Of a DNA stretch of 64,000 nucleotides, positions 17,376 through 25,954 are shown one piece after another (the first letter of the stretch is position 1; every line of letters begins with the position of its first letter). Source of the stretch: Hydrogenophilales bacterium (GTDB lineage: Bacteria; Pseudomonadota; Gammaproteobacteria; Burkholderiales; Thiobacillaceae); assembly GCA_023258975.1 (NCBI GenBank), contig JAHFRD010000006.1, positions 62,001 through 126,000 of the forward strand, in the 5' to 3' direction. The position numbers were made by a program, and so were the translations under genes. The notes under the pieces are model-generated. The model searched no databases, had not been told where the DNA came from, and saw only the letters and a program-made list of their open reading frames with translations.

Positions 17376-17699
17376 ATGGAGCAGCTTATGACCGAGAGCG
17401 AGTACACCCACCTGGCGGACGCCACCCTGATCCGCCTGGAAGCGGCCCTAGATGTGGCCGGGATCGACTTTGAGCGAGCGGGCGGCGGCGTTCTGGAACT
17501 CGAATTCGACGACGCGTCGGTAATCGTGGTGAACAAACAGGCGGCGGCCCGGGAAATCTGGGTGGCGGCGAAAAGTGGCGGCTTCCATTACCGCTGGGAT
17601 GGCGTCGCCTGGCGCGATACCCGGAGTGGCGAGGAATTGTTCGCCGTGCTGGCGCGCCTGGCCTCGGCGCAATCGGGGGAACACGTTGATCTGCGTTGA
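17376..17699 (+). CDS. cyaY: Frataxin-like iron-sulfur assembly protein CyaY
   Basis: The 107-residue protein (103 if it starts at the second Met, 17388) has the frataxin fold signs: an acidic first helix (TESEYTHLADATLIRLEAALD), the strand LELEFDDASVIVVNKQ, and the WVAAKSGGFHYRW core. CyaY binds iron and modulates the IscS-IscU cluster assembly complex. It lies divergent from lptM-lysA with about 30 bases between. Confidence 0.94.
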   Translation: MEQLMTESEYTHLADATLIRLEAALDVAGIDFERAGGGVLELEFDDASVIVVNKQAAAREIWVAAKSGGFHYRWDGVAWRDTRSGEELFAVLARLASAQSGEHVDLR

Positions 17700-17759
17700 G
17701 AAGTACGAACACGCGCACGAACGCGCGCGCGGCGCATGCCGCCGCTGACGGAGCCGATC

Positions 17760-18314
17760 ATGGACGAACAATCCCTGTTCAAACAATTGCCCGACCTGGA
17801 AAGCCAGCTTGGGGTGGAACATGTGAAACCCCTGCTGGAACGTTTCAGCCTGCGCACCCTGAATGAGGGCGAGGTGCTGGTGCACGATCAGGCGCCGATC
17901 GACTCCTTGTACCTCGTGCTTTCCGGCTGTTTGCGGCTGTCCGTGGAATTTGGCGACCATGCCATCCAGTTGGGCGAAATCGGCCCGGGCAACTGGATCG
18001 GCGAACTCGGTTATTTCAGCGGTGTGCGCCTTGCGTCCAGCACCGCCACCGCTGGTGGCGAGGCGGAAGTCGCCCAGTTGACCTACAGGGATTTCGATGC
18101 GCTTCTGGACGAGGATTCGGTCGCGGTGTGCCGTCTGACGCACGGATTCATCCAGATGCTGATGCGCCGCCTGGCGGTGACCGCGAACAACCCCATCATC
18201 GACCCGCAAGGCGAGATGCTGCTCCTGGGCGACCTCTCCGTGCCCTGGACGGATCTGGCGCGGAACCCGCATGGCGTGGTGGATTTCCTCAAGACTTTGC
18301 TGGGGGTGCACTGA
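17760..18314 (+). CDS. Cyclic-nucleotide-binding-fold protein without DNA-binding domain (I)
   Basis: The 184-residue protein has a single cNMP-binding beta barrel at about 20-130 (GEVLVHDQAPIDSLYLVLSGCLRLSVEFGDHAIQLGEIGPGNWIGELGYFSG). The phosphate-binding signature (GE..L..RAT in true cAMP sites) reads GELGYFSGVRLASSTATA, so part of the pocket is altered. No helix-turn-helix follows; the C-terminus is a short helical tail. It overlaps the next gene by one base (TGATG), and that gene encodes a second protein of the same kind, so the pair may form a heterodimer. Confidence 0.75.
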   Translation: MDEQSLFKQLPDLESQLGVEHVKPLLERFSLRTLNEGEVLVHDQAPIDSLYLVLSGCLRLSVEFGDHAIQLGEIGPGNWIGELGYFSGVRLASSTATAGGEAEVAQLTYRDFDALLDEDSVAVCRLTHGFIQMLMRRLAVTANNPIIDPQGEMLLLGDLSVPWTDLARNPHGVVDFLKTLLGVH

Positions 18315-18799
18315 TGCTCTTGCGTAACTACCTGCGCAACCTGCCGAGTTTCCAGTACATGTCGGAAGCCGATGTCGACCATGTCGCCGCCGCCATGCGT
18401 GTGGACGACTACCCCGACCAGCATGTGTTCATCTACCAGGAGCGGCTCAACAAGGAGTTGTTCCTGCTGCTGGATGGCAAGGTGAAGGTCTGCCACTACG
18501 GCAACGGCGGCCGTTACTACACCCTGAAAACCCTGCAACCGGGCGAATTCTTCGGCATTCCCTCGCTGTCGCAGGGCGCCGCCTCCCTCACCAGTTGCCA
18601 GGCGAGCGGGCCGGTCAAGGTGGCCAGCCTGCCGTTTTCCGCCTACATGCTGTTGTACCAGCCGGATTCCGACATCGGCTGCCGCTTCCAGTACGTCATC
18701 GCCAGCCAGTTGGCGCGCGACCTGCACGACCGCCACGACGCCCTGCGCGGCCTGCTGATGCAGGTCTACGGGGACAAGAACGGGAAAATCGTCGCGTAG
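18314..18799 (+). CDS. Cyclic-nucleotide-binding-fold protein without DNA-binding domain (II)
   Basis: The 161-residue protein has one cNMP-binding barrel at about 12-125 (HVFIYQERLNKELFLLLDGKVKVCHYGNGGRYYTLKTLQPGEFFGIPSLSQGAASLTSCQASG). The cAMP-contacting Arg-Ala/Thr pair is not seen (IPSLSQGAASLTS). The tail RDLHDRHDALRGLLMQVYGDKNGKIVA is helical with no winged helix. It is coupled to the gene before it. Such proteins can regulate enzymes or kinases directly rather than DNA. The terminator follows. Confidence 0.75.
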   Translation: MLLRNYLRNLPSFQYMSEADVDHVAAAMRVDDYPDQHVFIYQERLNKELFLLLDGKVKVCHYGNGGRYYTLKTLQPGEFFGIPSLSQGAASLTSCQASGPVKVASLPFSAYMLLYQPDSDIGCRFQYVIASQLARDLHDRHDALRGLLMQVYGDKNGKIVA

Positions 18800-18818
18800 C
18801 CGGACGCGCTCTTGTAGC

Positions 18819-18840
18819 GCCGGCTTCCAGCCGGCTTTTT
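18819..18840 (+). terminator. Terminator inside a GTAGCGCCGGC repeat
   Basis: GCCGGCT (18819-18825) pairs with AGCCGGC (18829-18835) around TCC and is followed by five T. The upstream flank TGTAGCGCC is the same as in the repeat at 7792. Confidence 0.75.
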
Positions 18841-18866
18841 ACAGATGTCGGCGCGACGGAAGCCGG

Positions 18867-20258
18867 TCAGCCCAGCCGCTTCCTTGCCCGTTCCACCGCC
18901 GCGCGCACTGCCGCCGGGGCGGTGCCGCCGATGTGGCTGCGTTGCGAAAGCGAACCTTCCAGGGTGAGCACCTGATAGACGTCTTCCGTAACCAGCGCCG
19001 AGAACGCTTGCAATTCGGCCAGCGGCAAATCGGCCAGATCGCGGCCCTGCTGTTCCGCCGCCCGCACCGCGCGCGCCACGACTTCGTGGGCTTCGCGGAA
19101 GGGCAAGCCCTTTTTCACCAGGTAATCGGCCAGATCGGTGGCGGTGGCGAAGCCTTCGATGGCGGCCTGGCGCATGCGTTCGGCGCGCACCTGGATGCCG
19201 GGCACCATCTCCGCGTAGATCGCCAGCGAGTCAATCAGGGTGTCCACCGCATCGAACAGCGGCTCCTTGTCTTCCTGGTTGTCCTTGTTGTACGCCAGCG
19301 GCTGCCCCTTCATCAGGGTCAGCAGGGCGATCAGGTGGCCGTTCATGCGCCCGGTCTTGCCGCGCATCAGTTCCGGCACGTCCGGGTTCTTCTTCTGCGG
19401 CATGATCGAGGAGCCGGTACAGAAGCGATCCGGCAGGTCGATGAAGCCGAAGCGCGGCGTCATCCAGATCACCAGTTCTTCGGACATGCGCGACAGGTGG
19501 GTCATGACCAGAGCGCCGGCGGCGAGAAATTCGATGGCGAAATCGCGGTCGGAGACGGCGTCCAGAGAGTTCTCGCAGAGGCCCTCGAAGCCGAGTTCCC
19601 GCGCCACGAATTCGCGCTCGATGGGATAGCTGGTGCCGGCCAGGGCGGCGGCGCCCAGGGGCAGGCGGTTGACGCGGCGGCGGCAGTCGATCAGGCGCTC
19701 GTGGTCGCGCCCCAGCATCTCGAACCAGGCCATCATGTGGTGGCCGAAGGTGACCGGCTGCGCGGCCTGGAGATGGGTGAAGCCGGGCATCACGGTTTCC
19801 GCGTGCCGTTCCGCCAGGTCCAGCAGCGCCACCTGGGCCGCGCGCAACAGGGCGAGGATGCGGTCGATGGCGTCGCGCAGCCACAGGCGCACGTCGGTGG
19901 CCACCTGATCGTTGCGCGAGCGGCCGGTGTGCAGACGTTTTCCCGCGTCGCCCACCTTGCGCGTCAAGGCCCGCTCAATGTTGAAGTGGATGTCCTCGTC
20001 GTCCAGATTCCAGACGAAGTTGCCGGCCTCGAAATCAGCCAGAATTTCGCCCAAGCCCCGGCGGATGTCGGCGAGGTCTTCGCCGGACAGTACGCCGACC
20101 TTCTGCAGCATGGCCGCGTGCGCCAGCGAACCCTGGATGTCGAACGGCGCCAGGCGCCAATCGAAGGGGATGGAAGCGGTGTAGCGCTTGACGCGCTCGG
20201 ACACCGGCTCGGAAAAGCGGCCGGACCAGGCTTGGGCGGGAGTGGAGGGAGTGCTCAT
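18867..20258 (-). CDS. argH: Argininosuccinate lyase
   Basis: The 463-residue enzyme splits argininosuccinate into arginine and fumarate in the cytoplasm. The fumarase/ASL signature [12 protein letters not shown] is intact, as are [13 protein letters not shown] and [15 protein letters not shown] with the catalytic His. The length is normal. Its location divergent from algZ-algR is the same as in pseudomonads, where argH precedes fimS/algZ. A dispersed inverted-repeat element lies between. Confidence 0.97.
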   Translation of the reverse strand: MSTPSTPAQAWSGRFSEPVSERVKRYTASIPFDWRLAPFDIQGSLAHAAMLQKVGVLSGEDLADIRRGLGEILADFEAGNFVWNLDDEDIHFNIERALTRKVGDAGKRLHTGRSRNDQVATDVRLWLRDAIDRILALLRAAQVALLDLAERHAETVMPGFTHLQAAQPVTFGHHMMAWFEMLGRDHERLIDCRRRVNRLPLGAAALAGTSYPIEREFVARELGFEGLCENSLDAVSDRDFAIEFLAAGALVMTHLSRMSEELVIWMTPRFGFIDLPDRFCTGSSIMPQKKNPDVPELMRGKTGRMNGHLIALLTLMKGQPLAYNKDNQEDKEPLFDAVDTLIDSLAIYAEMVPGIQVRAERMRQAAIEGFATATDLADYLVKKGLPFREAHEVVARAVRAAEQQGRDLADLPLAELQAFSALVTEDVYQVLTLEGSLSQRSHIGGTAPAAVRAAVERARKRLG

Positions 20259-20300
20259 GGAGTGGTAGCTTTCGCGGCGTAGCTCAGGAGACGCGCATTA

Positions 20301-20429
20301 TCCTTGATTCCTCAGTTGACCGCTTTTCGGCCCTCGTGAGGTCGCCTGGATGCTGACGTTAGCGCCTTCGATCACGCTCACCATTTGGGTGAGCCCACAC
20401 TCGGGCGCGTTCAAATGAGGAATCGAGGA
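20301..20429. repeat. Dispersed inverted-repeat element, copy 2 (129 bp, opposite orientation)
   Basis: Arms 20301-20323 and 20407-20429 pair at 20 of 23 positions. Read on the minus strand the core matches copy 1 (5281-5424), including GGTGAGCGTGATCGAAGG, CAGCATCCA and CCTCACGAGGG. The outer 12-15 bases of the arms differ from copy 1 but stay complementary within this copy. It ends three bases before the algZ start codon. Confidence 0.75.
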
Positions 20430-20431
20430 TT

Positions 20432-21451
20432 ATGACAAAGACGACCGAAGACTCCCGTTTCTCCCTGCCCGATTTCCGCAATCTGGGCATTCTGCTGCGT
20501 CTCATCCTGGCGGCGCAGGGGCTGGGATTGGTTGCCGCCCTGCTCGCGGCCGCCAGCCCGGCGGGCGCCCTGGCCCTGTTTCTGGGCGATGCCGCCTACC
20601 TGCAACCGCCCTTGCTGCTGACCCTGTTGCTGTTGTTTCTGATCGGGCCGTGGCTGGCGCGGAGTCCGCCGCGACAGGGCGCGGTGGTCGCCGTGCTGGC
20701 GGCCGGCGCCAGCGCCGTGCTGTGGCGGCTGCTCCTGGAAATCCAGTATCCCGAGGCGGCCACCGGCAGCCTGCCGCGCGCCGCCCTGCTCGCCGCGTTG
20801 ACGGCGCTGGCCCTGCTGGCCTGGCATGACTGGCGCGCGCGCCGGCTCTCCCCCGCCCTGCCGGAGGCGCGCCTGCAAGCGTTGCAAGCGCGCATCCGCC
20901 CGCATTTCCTGTTCAACAGCCTCAACAGCGTGCTTTCACTGATCCGCTCCGAGCCGGCGCGCGCGGAGGCCGCGCTGGAAAACCTGGCCGACCTCTACCG
21001 CGTGCTGATGGCCGACAACCGCGAGCTTTCGCCCCTCTCCCGCGAGATGGAACTGGCCAATGCCTATCTCGATCTGGAAGGCATGCGCCTGGGCGAGCGC
21101 CTGCATGTCGACTGGCGCACCGACAACGCCCCGCCCGGCGCCCTGCTGCCCTCCCTGCTGTTGCAACCGCTGCTGGAAAACGCCGTCTACCACGGCATCG
21201 AACCGAACCCCCAGGGCGGCCGCATCGGCATCGACATCTTCGCGCGTGACCACCAGTTGCACGTGGTGGTGCGCAATCCCGTAGGCAGCGCCGTGCGCCC
21301 CGGCAACAGCATGGCCCTGACCAACATCCGCGAGCGCCTGCGCCTGCACTTCGACGCCGAAGCGCGCCTGTCCACCCACGAAGCCGGCGGCGAGTTCCAC
21401 GTACAGGTGGTGATGCCGCTGAAGACGCTTCCCGCCGCCCATGCCCATTAG
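20432..21451 (+). CDS. algZ: LytS/AlgZ-type sensor histidine kinase
   Basis: The 339-residue protein has four transmembrane helices in the first 130 residues (DUF-type AlgZ N-terminus), then the Pfam His_kinase motif RPHFLFNSLNSVLSLI with the phosphorylated His, then an ATPase region with LLLQPLLENAVYHGIEP. The glycine boxes are weak: NPVGSAVRPGNSMALTNIRERL keeps only parts. Such kinases partner LytTR regulators, here the overlapping algR-like gene. No obvious ribosome site precedes the ATG at 20432 because the repeat element reaches to base 20429. Confidence 0.85.
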   Translation: MTKTTEDSRFSLPDFRNLGILLRLILAAQGLGLVAALLAAASPAGALALFLGDAAYLQPPLLLTLLLLFLIGPWLARSPPRQGAVVAVLAAGASAVLWRLLLEIQYPEAATGSLPRAALLAALTALALLAWHDWRARRLSPALPEARLQALQARIRPHFLFNSLNSVLSLIRSEPARAEAALENLADLYRVLMADNRELSPLSREMELANAYLDLEGMRLGERLHVDWRTDNAPPGALLPSLLLQPLLENAVYHGIEPNPQGGRIGIDIFARDHQLHVVVRNPVGSAVRPGNSMALTNIRERLRLHFDAEARLSTHEAGGEFHVQVVMPLKTLPAAHAH

Positions 21452-22187
21452 GGTCATCCTCGCCGATGACGAAGCGCTGGCGCGCAGCCGTTTGCGCAGC
21501 CTGCTTGGCGACCTGAATGTGGAAATGGCGGTGGAAGTGGTCGGCGAAGCCGCGAACGGCGGCGAGGCACTGGCGCGCGTTCTCGACACTCCCGCCGACG
21601 TCATCCTCATGGATATCCAGATGCCCGGCATGAGTGGGCTGGAGGCCGCGCGCCACATGACGGCCCTGCGCGTCGGCAAGGCCACGCCGGCCATCATCTT
21701 CGTCACCGCGCACGACGAACACGCCATCGCCGCCTTTGAATTGCGCGCCGTCGATTACCTGTTGAAGCCGGTGCGCCTGGCGCGTCTGAAGGAAGCCCTC
21801 AGCCGCATCCGGCCGCTCACACCCGACACCGCCGCCAGCCTCGCCCCGCGCCGCGCCGTCTTCACCGTGCTGGAGCGCCACCGCGTCCTGCAAGTGGCTG
21901 TGGCGGAGGTGCTTTATCTGCGCGCCGAACAGCGCTACGTCACCGCCCGCACGCGCGAGCGCGAATATCTGCTGGATGAGTCCCTGGTGAAACTGGAAGA
22001 AGAATTCGCCGGCGAGTTTTTACGCCTGCACCGCAACTGCCTGGTCGCCCGCCGTCATCTGGCCGGCTTCGAGCGTCTGGAAAGTGGTGGTGAACCCGCC
22101 TGGCAGGCGCTGCTCAAGGACTGGCCGGAAAAACTGCCGGTCTCGCGCCGACAACTGCAAGTGGTGCGTGATTTCAAGAGCCGATAG
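21441..22187 (+). CDS. algR: LytTR-family response regulator (AlgR type)
   Basis: The 248-residue protein has a receiver (DDEALARSR, phospho-Asp in VILMDIQMPGMSG, Lys in LLKPVRL) and a LytTR DNA-binding domain in the C-terminal 100 residues (VAEVLYLRAEQRYVTAR, LHRNCLVARRHLAGF). It overlaps algZ by 11 bases. In pseudomonads AlgR governs alginate, twitching and virulence genes; the regulon here is unknown. hemC, a common next gene, is not present. Confidence 0.9.
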   Translation: MPIRVILADDEALARSRLRSLLGDLNVEMAVEVVGEAANGGEALARVLDTPADVILMDIQMPGMSGLEAARHMTALRVGKATPAIIFVTAHDEHAIAAFELRAVDYLLKPVRLARLKEALSRIRPLTPDTAASLAPRRAVFTVLERHRVLQVAVAEVLYLRAEQRYVTARTREREYLLDESLVKLEEEFAGEFLRLHRNCLVARRHLAGFERLESGGEPAWQALLKDWPEKLPVSRRQLQVVRDFKSR

Positions 22188-22242
22188 CGGCTGCGGAAAT
22201 CGGGCAAACGCGGCGTCCACGGCGGCCGTGACAGCCCAGGCT

Positions 22243-22803
22243 TCAACTCCCCGCGAAGCGCGCGTACCAGAGCAGCCCCATCACCGTCTTGGCCTCGTCG
22301 ATGCGGCCGTCGCCGATCATCTCCAGGGCTGCGGCGAAGGGCACGCGCAGGATTTCCAGGAACTCGTCCTCGTCCAGGTTGTGCCCGGAATAGCGGAGTC
22401 CGCGCGCCTCGAAATAGACCAGACGCTCGTCGGAATAGCCGATGCACGGGTAGAAGGTGGGCAGTTCGCGCCATTGCGTGGCGACGTAGCCGGTCTCCTC
22501 CTCCAGTTCGCGTTGCGCACAGGCCAGTTCGGTCTCACCGGGGTCGAACTTGCCGGCTGGCAATTCCAGGAAGTCGCGGCGCAGCGGGTAGCGGTGCTGC
22601 CGTTCCAGGAGGATGTCGCCATTGTCGAATACCGGGATCATCACCGCCGCGCCGGGGTGGACGATGTACTCGCGGGTGGATTCGCCACCGATGCGGTTGC
22701 CAACATTCGGCAGGCGCACCCGGTCTTTCTTCACATGCAGCAATCGGCCGCGATATTCATCGCTGGATTCCAGGGTGTGTTCGGTGAGGTCGGGAGCGGA
22801 CAT
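22243..22803 (-). CDS. Nudix hydrolase, ADP-ribose pyrophosphatase type
   Basis: The 186-residue protein carries a full Nudix box AGKFDPGETELACAQRELEEETGY (G-x5-E-x7-REUxEExGU). The flanks LLERQHRYPLRRDFLELPAGK and the later VEARG fit the ADP-ribose pyrophosphatase (NudF) subfamily, which splits ADP-ribose to AMP and ribose 5-phosphate. The ATG at 22803 is chosen because an upstream extension is non-conserved. Confidence 0.88.
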   Translation of the reverse strand: MSAPDLTEHTLESSDEYRGRLLHVKKDRVRLPNVGNRIGGESTREYIVHPGAAVMIPVFDNGDILLERQHRYPLRRDFLELPAGKFDPGETELACAQRELEEETGYVATQWRELPTFYPCIGYSDERLVYFEARGLRYSGHNLDEDEFLEILRVPFAAALEMIGDGRIDEAKTVMGLLWYARFAGS

Positions 22804-22849
22804 GGCGAGGAGGGTGAAATGCAAGTCGCGCGAGTATAGCGGCCTGGCG

Positions 22850-22926
22850 GCAGGAGGCCCGCAAGCGGGCCGAACAGCCACGCCCGCGCAAGCGGAAATC
22901 GGCCCGCAAGCGGGGCACTCCTACAG
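22850..22926. repeat. GTAGGAG-type palindromic repeat cluster
   Basis: AGGCCCGCAAGCGGGCCG and a second GGCCCGCAAGCGGGGC with CTCCTAC lie in the gap between the Nudix gene start and the HIT gene stop. The CTA that encodes the HIT TAG stop is the last part of this repeat. Confidence 0.6.
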
Positions 22927-23328
22927 TGCGGCGGCGAGCCTCAAGGCGAGCGCCGAGCCGAGCGCGGCGGGAGTTTCGCGCGCGGGCCGTTGCCGCCGCG
23001 CGGCGGACCAGATCGAGTCGGGGAACTTCGGGTCGTCCACCCAGCGCGGAATCACATGCCAATGCACATGCGGCACCAGGTTGCCCAGGCTGGCCAGGTT
23101 GATCTTGTCCGGCTGAACCTCGTCCCGCAGCGCCGCCTCCACCGCGAACACCACGGCCATCAGGCGTTGCCGGTCGGCCACCGGCAGGTCGGTCATTTCC
23201 TTTACGTGGGCGTTGAGGATCACCCGGCAGAAACCGGGGTAGTCGGTGTCGTCCACCCAGATCACGCGGCAGAACGCGTCGGACCAGAGGACGGTTTCAT
23301 CGGCGGGGGGGCAGAGGGGGCAGGGCAT
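22921..23328 (-). CDS. HIT-family hydrolase
   Basis: The 135-residue protein has the histidine triad HVHWHVIPR (His-x-His-x-His) near residue 95, and a zinc-binding-like CPLCPP at the start. Members hydrolyse dinucleotides or AMP-linked compounds. It starts at MPCPLC; no clean ribosome site is seen, and an in-frame ATG at 23424 exists but gives an unlikely extension. The TAG stop comes from a GTAGGAG repeat, so the C-terminal tail (ALGSALALRLAAAL) may have been shaped by that insertion. Confidence 0.85.
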   Translation of the reverse strand: MPCPLCPPADETVLWSDAFCRVIWVDDTDYPGFCRVILNAHVKEMTDLPVADRQRLMAVVFAVEAALRDEVQPDKINLASLGNLVPHVHWHVIPRWVDDPKFPDSIWSAARRQRPARETPAALGSALALRLAAAL

Positions 23329-23460
23329 GTCGGAAATTTTTACACTCTCGTCGGGGAAATACGTTACGCCAGCGCTAACAATATGATAAATATGAAATAA
23401 AGATTCTGGCACGAATGATGCCAAGGTGGGGTTTCACTTTTATCATAAATGGGAGGTTCC

Positions 23461-24153
23461 ATGAACCGCGTCATCAGCGCCGCCGCCTTGCTTGCTTTGT
23501 TTGCCGTGGGAGAAGGTTCCGCCAATGCGGCCGAACTTATCACCAATGGAGGTTTCGAGACGGGCACTCTCTCCGGGTGGACCGCAACCGCGAATGGTAC
23601 CGGTTCCTGCGATACCGACTGGAATGTCAATTCGACCGGTTATACGAACTGTAATGGGGTTGCCAGCCCCGCCGCCGGCGCCTACGCGGCCTATACCAGC
23701 TTCGATGGAAACGGCCCCCAGGTGTTCCGCCTGAGCCAAGGCATCCTGCTGCCTTCCTCTGTCGTGGCGGCAAGCCTCGCCTGGAGCGAAACCTATAACT
23801 TCTTGATTTTCGCGGGCGCCCCGCGTCAGTTCGTGGTTTCGTTGCTCGATGCCACGAGCACGAATGTCCTGGGAACGATCAACAGCCAGTCATTCAGCGG
23901 CCTCACCTCTCTGGGGTGGACCGCGTTCAATACGGACGTCACCAGCCTGTTGAGCGGCTACGCCGGGCAGTCGGTCACGCTTGCGTTTGACGCCGTGATC
24001 CCCGGGAACTTCACCGGGCCGGGCGGATTCGGCCTGGATTCCATCTCATTGCAGGTCACCAGCGGCGGCGCGGCGGTACCCGAACCCGCCACCCTCGGCC
24101 TCCTCGGCCTGGGCTTGCTGGGCCTCGGCTTCGCCCGCCGCCGCAAGGGGTGA
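23461..24153 (+). CDS. PEP-CTERM anchored secreted protein
   Basis: The 230-residue protein has an N-terminal signal peptide (MNRVISAAALLALFAVGEGSANA), a middle with the ELITNGGFETGTLSGWTA start typical of PEP-CTERM jelly-roll proteins, and a C-terminal sorting signal VPEPATLGLLGLGLLGLGFARRRKG. Exosortase processing and link to exopolysaccharide or the cell surface are expected. Three Cys occur in the secreted part. The GGGAGG site before the ATG is good. Confidence 0.93.
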   Translation: MNRVISAAALLALFAVGEGSANAAELITNGGFETGTLSGWTATANGTGSCDTDWNVNSTGYTNCNGVASPAAGAYAAYTSFDGNGPQVFRLSQGILLPSSVVAASLAWSETYNFLIFAGAPRQFVVSLLDATSTNVLGTINSQSFSGLTSLGWTAFNTDVTSLLSGYAGQSVTLAFDAVIPGNFTGPGGFGLDSISLQVTSGGAAVPEPATLGLLGLGLLGLGFARRRKG

Positions 24154-24617
24154 GGTATTCGGCGCCGTGGTGACCGCCACGGCGCTTCCGGATCGACGGG
24201 CCGGTATCCGGGACGAGAGCCAGCGCCTCAAAGAGATGTGTCGAGTGGGCGTGCCGCTGCGGTACACCCACTCGGCGGATAACGTGTCAGTTCATCAACC
24301 TCGCTTGAGGGGGGGCGCTCCGGGTTTAAAGACGCCGGCAAGGATGCCGGCGCTACATGGGTGTCTGTACTCTTCGGCTCATGGTTCGCTTCGCGTCGGC
24401 TGCTCATTCCCCCCCATCCATTGCCTGTGCCATGTCCTTCCGTGGCGCGTTTTTGGGTCGCCGCGCCGGGTATGGCTCTGGTTGCTCCCTGTCTGATGCA
24501 CTGATTTGAATCGGGCCGCCTCGTTCGGGTGCGCGCGCCGCCTTGCGCGCACCCGAACGAGGCGCGTAATACCCGGAATCAGCCCTTGAACCCCGCAATG
24601 GCGCGGCTTCCCGCGCT
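24154..24617. other. Intergenic region with palindromes, no gene
   Basis: Between the PEP-CTERM gene and the nitrate transporter promoter no gene is apparent. It holds a CGCCGGCAAGGATGCCGGCG repeat at 24332-24351 and the large palindrome at 24519-24562. Confidence 0.6.
24519..24562. repeat. Perfect 18-base inverted repeat, candidate regulator site or hairpin
   Basis: CCTCGTTCGGGTGCGCGC (24519-24536) is perfectly repeated inverted at 24545-24562 around an eight-base loop. It centres about 78 bases upstream of the sigma-54 promoter at 24618. It could be an activator site or the end of the upstream transcript, but it lacks a T run. Confidence 0.55.
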
Positions 24618-24633
24618 TGGCACGACTCCTGCT
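24618..24633 (+). promoter_or_regulatory. Sigma-54 (-24/-12) promoter of the nitrate transporter
   Basis: TGGCACGACTCCTGCT matches the consensus except for the same T to C change as the promoter at 2354, with GG-N10-GC spacing. Transcription would start near 24644, 26-29 bases before the start codon. Nitrogen control by NtrC is the natural expectation. Confidence 0.82.
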
Positions 24634-24669
24634 TTGAACTCCTCATCTTTTTGATGCACTCAGGAGTAC

Positions 24670-25878
24670 ATGATGAACAAGGGATTCTGGCAATCCGGCC
24701 ACACACCGACTCTGCTGTCCGCATTTCTCTATTTCGACCTGGCCTTCATGGTCTGGGTACTGTTGGGGCCGATGGGCGTGCAGATCGCCGCCGACCTGCA
24801 ACTCACGCCGGCGCAGAAGGGCCTGATGGTGGCGACCCCGGTTCTGGCGGGCGCCTTGTTGCGCATCGTCATGGGCGTGCTGGTGGATCAGATCAAGCCC
24901 AAGATGGCGGGCATCGTCGGCCAGGTGATCGTCATGGGCGGCCTGGCCACGGCCTGGCTGGGCGGCGTCCACAGCTTTCAACAGGTGTTGCTGCTGGGCG
25001 TGATCCTCGGCTTCGCGGGGGCGGCTTTCGCGGTGGCGCTGCCGCTGGCTTCGCGCTGGTATCCGCCGGAGCACCAGGGCACGGCGTTGGGTATCGCCGG
25101 GGCCGGCAACTCCGGCACGGTGCTGGCGGCGTTGTTCGCGCCCGGCCTGGCGCTGGCCTTCGGCTGGGGCAATGTGCTGGGACTGGCTCTGATCCCACTT
25201 TCCATTGTGTTTGTGGTTTTCCTGGTGTTCGCCAAGGACGCGCCGGATTGCCCGCCGCCCAAGACCTATGCGGAGTACGCGCGCATCCTGCGGGACAAGG
25301 ACGCCTGGTGGTTCATGTTCTTTTATTCGGTCACCTTTGGCGGTTTCGTCGGCATGGCTTCCAGCCTGACCATCTATTTCAACGACCAGTACAGCCTGCC
25401 GCCGGTGATCGCCGGGTATTTCACGGCGGCCTGCGTGTTCGCCGGCTCGCTGGTGCGGCCGATCGGTGGCAACGTGGCGGATCGCATCGGTGGTGTGCGC
25501 TCGTTGACCGTGATGTACGGCATTGCCGCGCTGGCCCTGGCGACCGTGAGCTTCGGCCTGCCCAACCAGTGGCTGGCCCTGGCGGGATTCGTGGTGGCGA
25601 TGCTGTCGCTGGGCATGGGCAACGGCGCGGTGTTCCAGTTGGTGCCGCAGCGTTTCCGCAAGGAAATCGGGGTGATGACCGGCCTGGTCGGCATGGCCGG
25701 CGGTATCGGCGGCTTCTTCCTGGCCTCCAGCCTGGGCTTCTCCAAGGGCATGACCGGCAACTATCAGGCGGGTTTCATGATCTTCGCGGGCCTCTGCCTG
25801 GTCGCGCTGGCCGGCCTCACCTCGGTGAAGACCCGCTGGCGCACCACCTGGGGCGCGGCGACCCTGGCTCGGGTGTAA
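24670..25878 (+). CDS. nasA: Nitrate/nitrite transporter (NarK/NasA type, MFS)
   Basis: The 402-residue protein has 12 transmembrane segments. The nitrate signature regions are visible: GFAGAAFAVALPLASRWYPPEHQGTALGIAGAGNSG (about 115-150) and GNGAVFQLVPQRFRKEIGVMTGLVGMAGGIGGF (about 317-349). It is the type linked to nitrate assimilation, because a kinase, CBS and NasT-like gene follow and a sigma-54 promoter precedes. Either ATG 24670 or 24673 is possible; AGGAG at 24662 spaces better from 24673. Confidence 0.92.
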   Translation: MMNKGFWQSGHTPTLLSAFLYFDLAFMVWVLLGPMGVQIAADLQLTPAQKGLMVATPVLAGALLRIVMGVLVDQIKPKMAGIVGQVIVMGGLATAWLGGVHSFQQVLLLGVILGFAGAAFAVALPLASRWYPPEHQGTALGIAGAGNSGTVLAALFAPGLALAFGWGNVLGLALIPLSIVFVVFLVFAKDAPDCPPPKTYAEYARILRDKDAWWFMFFYSVTFGGFVGMASSLTIYFNDQYSLPPVIAGYFTAACVFAGSLVRPIGGNVADRIGGVRSLTVMYGIAALALATVSFGLPNQWLALAGFVVAMLSLGMGNGAVFQLVPQRFRKEIGVMTGLVGMAGGIGGFFLASSLGFSKGMTGNYQAGFMIFAGLCLVALAGLTSVKTRWRTTWGAATLARV

Positions 25879-25954
25879 TCCTTCGTGGCGGCGGCGGGTG
25901 GGCGCGATGCCCGCCGCCGCGCCTCCCGGCTCTTTCACGGTATCGTCCAGACCC

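Noticed and set aside
24519-24562. The palindrome as an ANTAR target RNA for the NasT-like protein
   Set aside because: It is a single hairpin with an eight-base GC-rich loop, not two hairpins with the A/G hexaloop pattern, and it lies upstream of the predicted transcript start.
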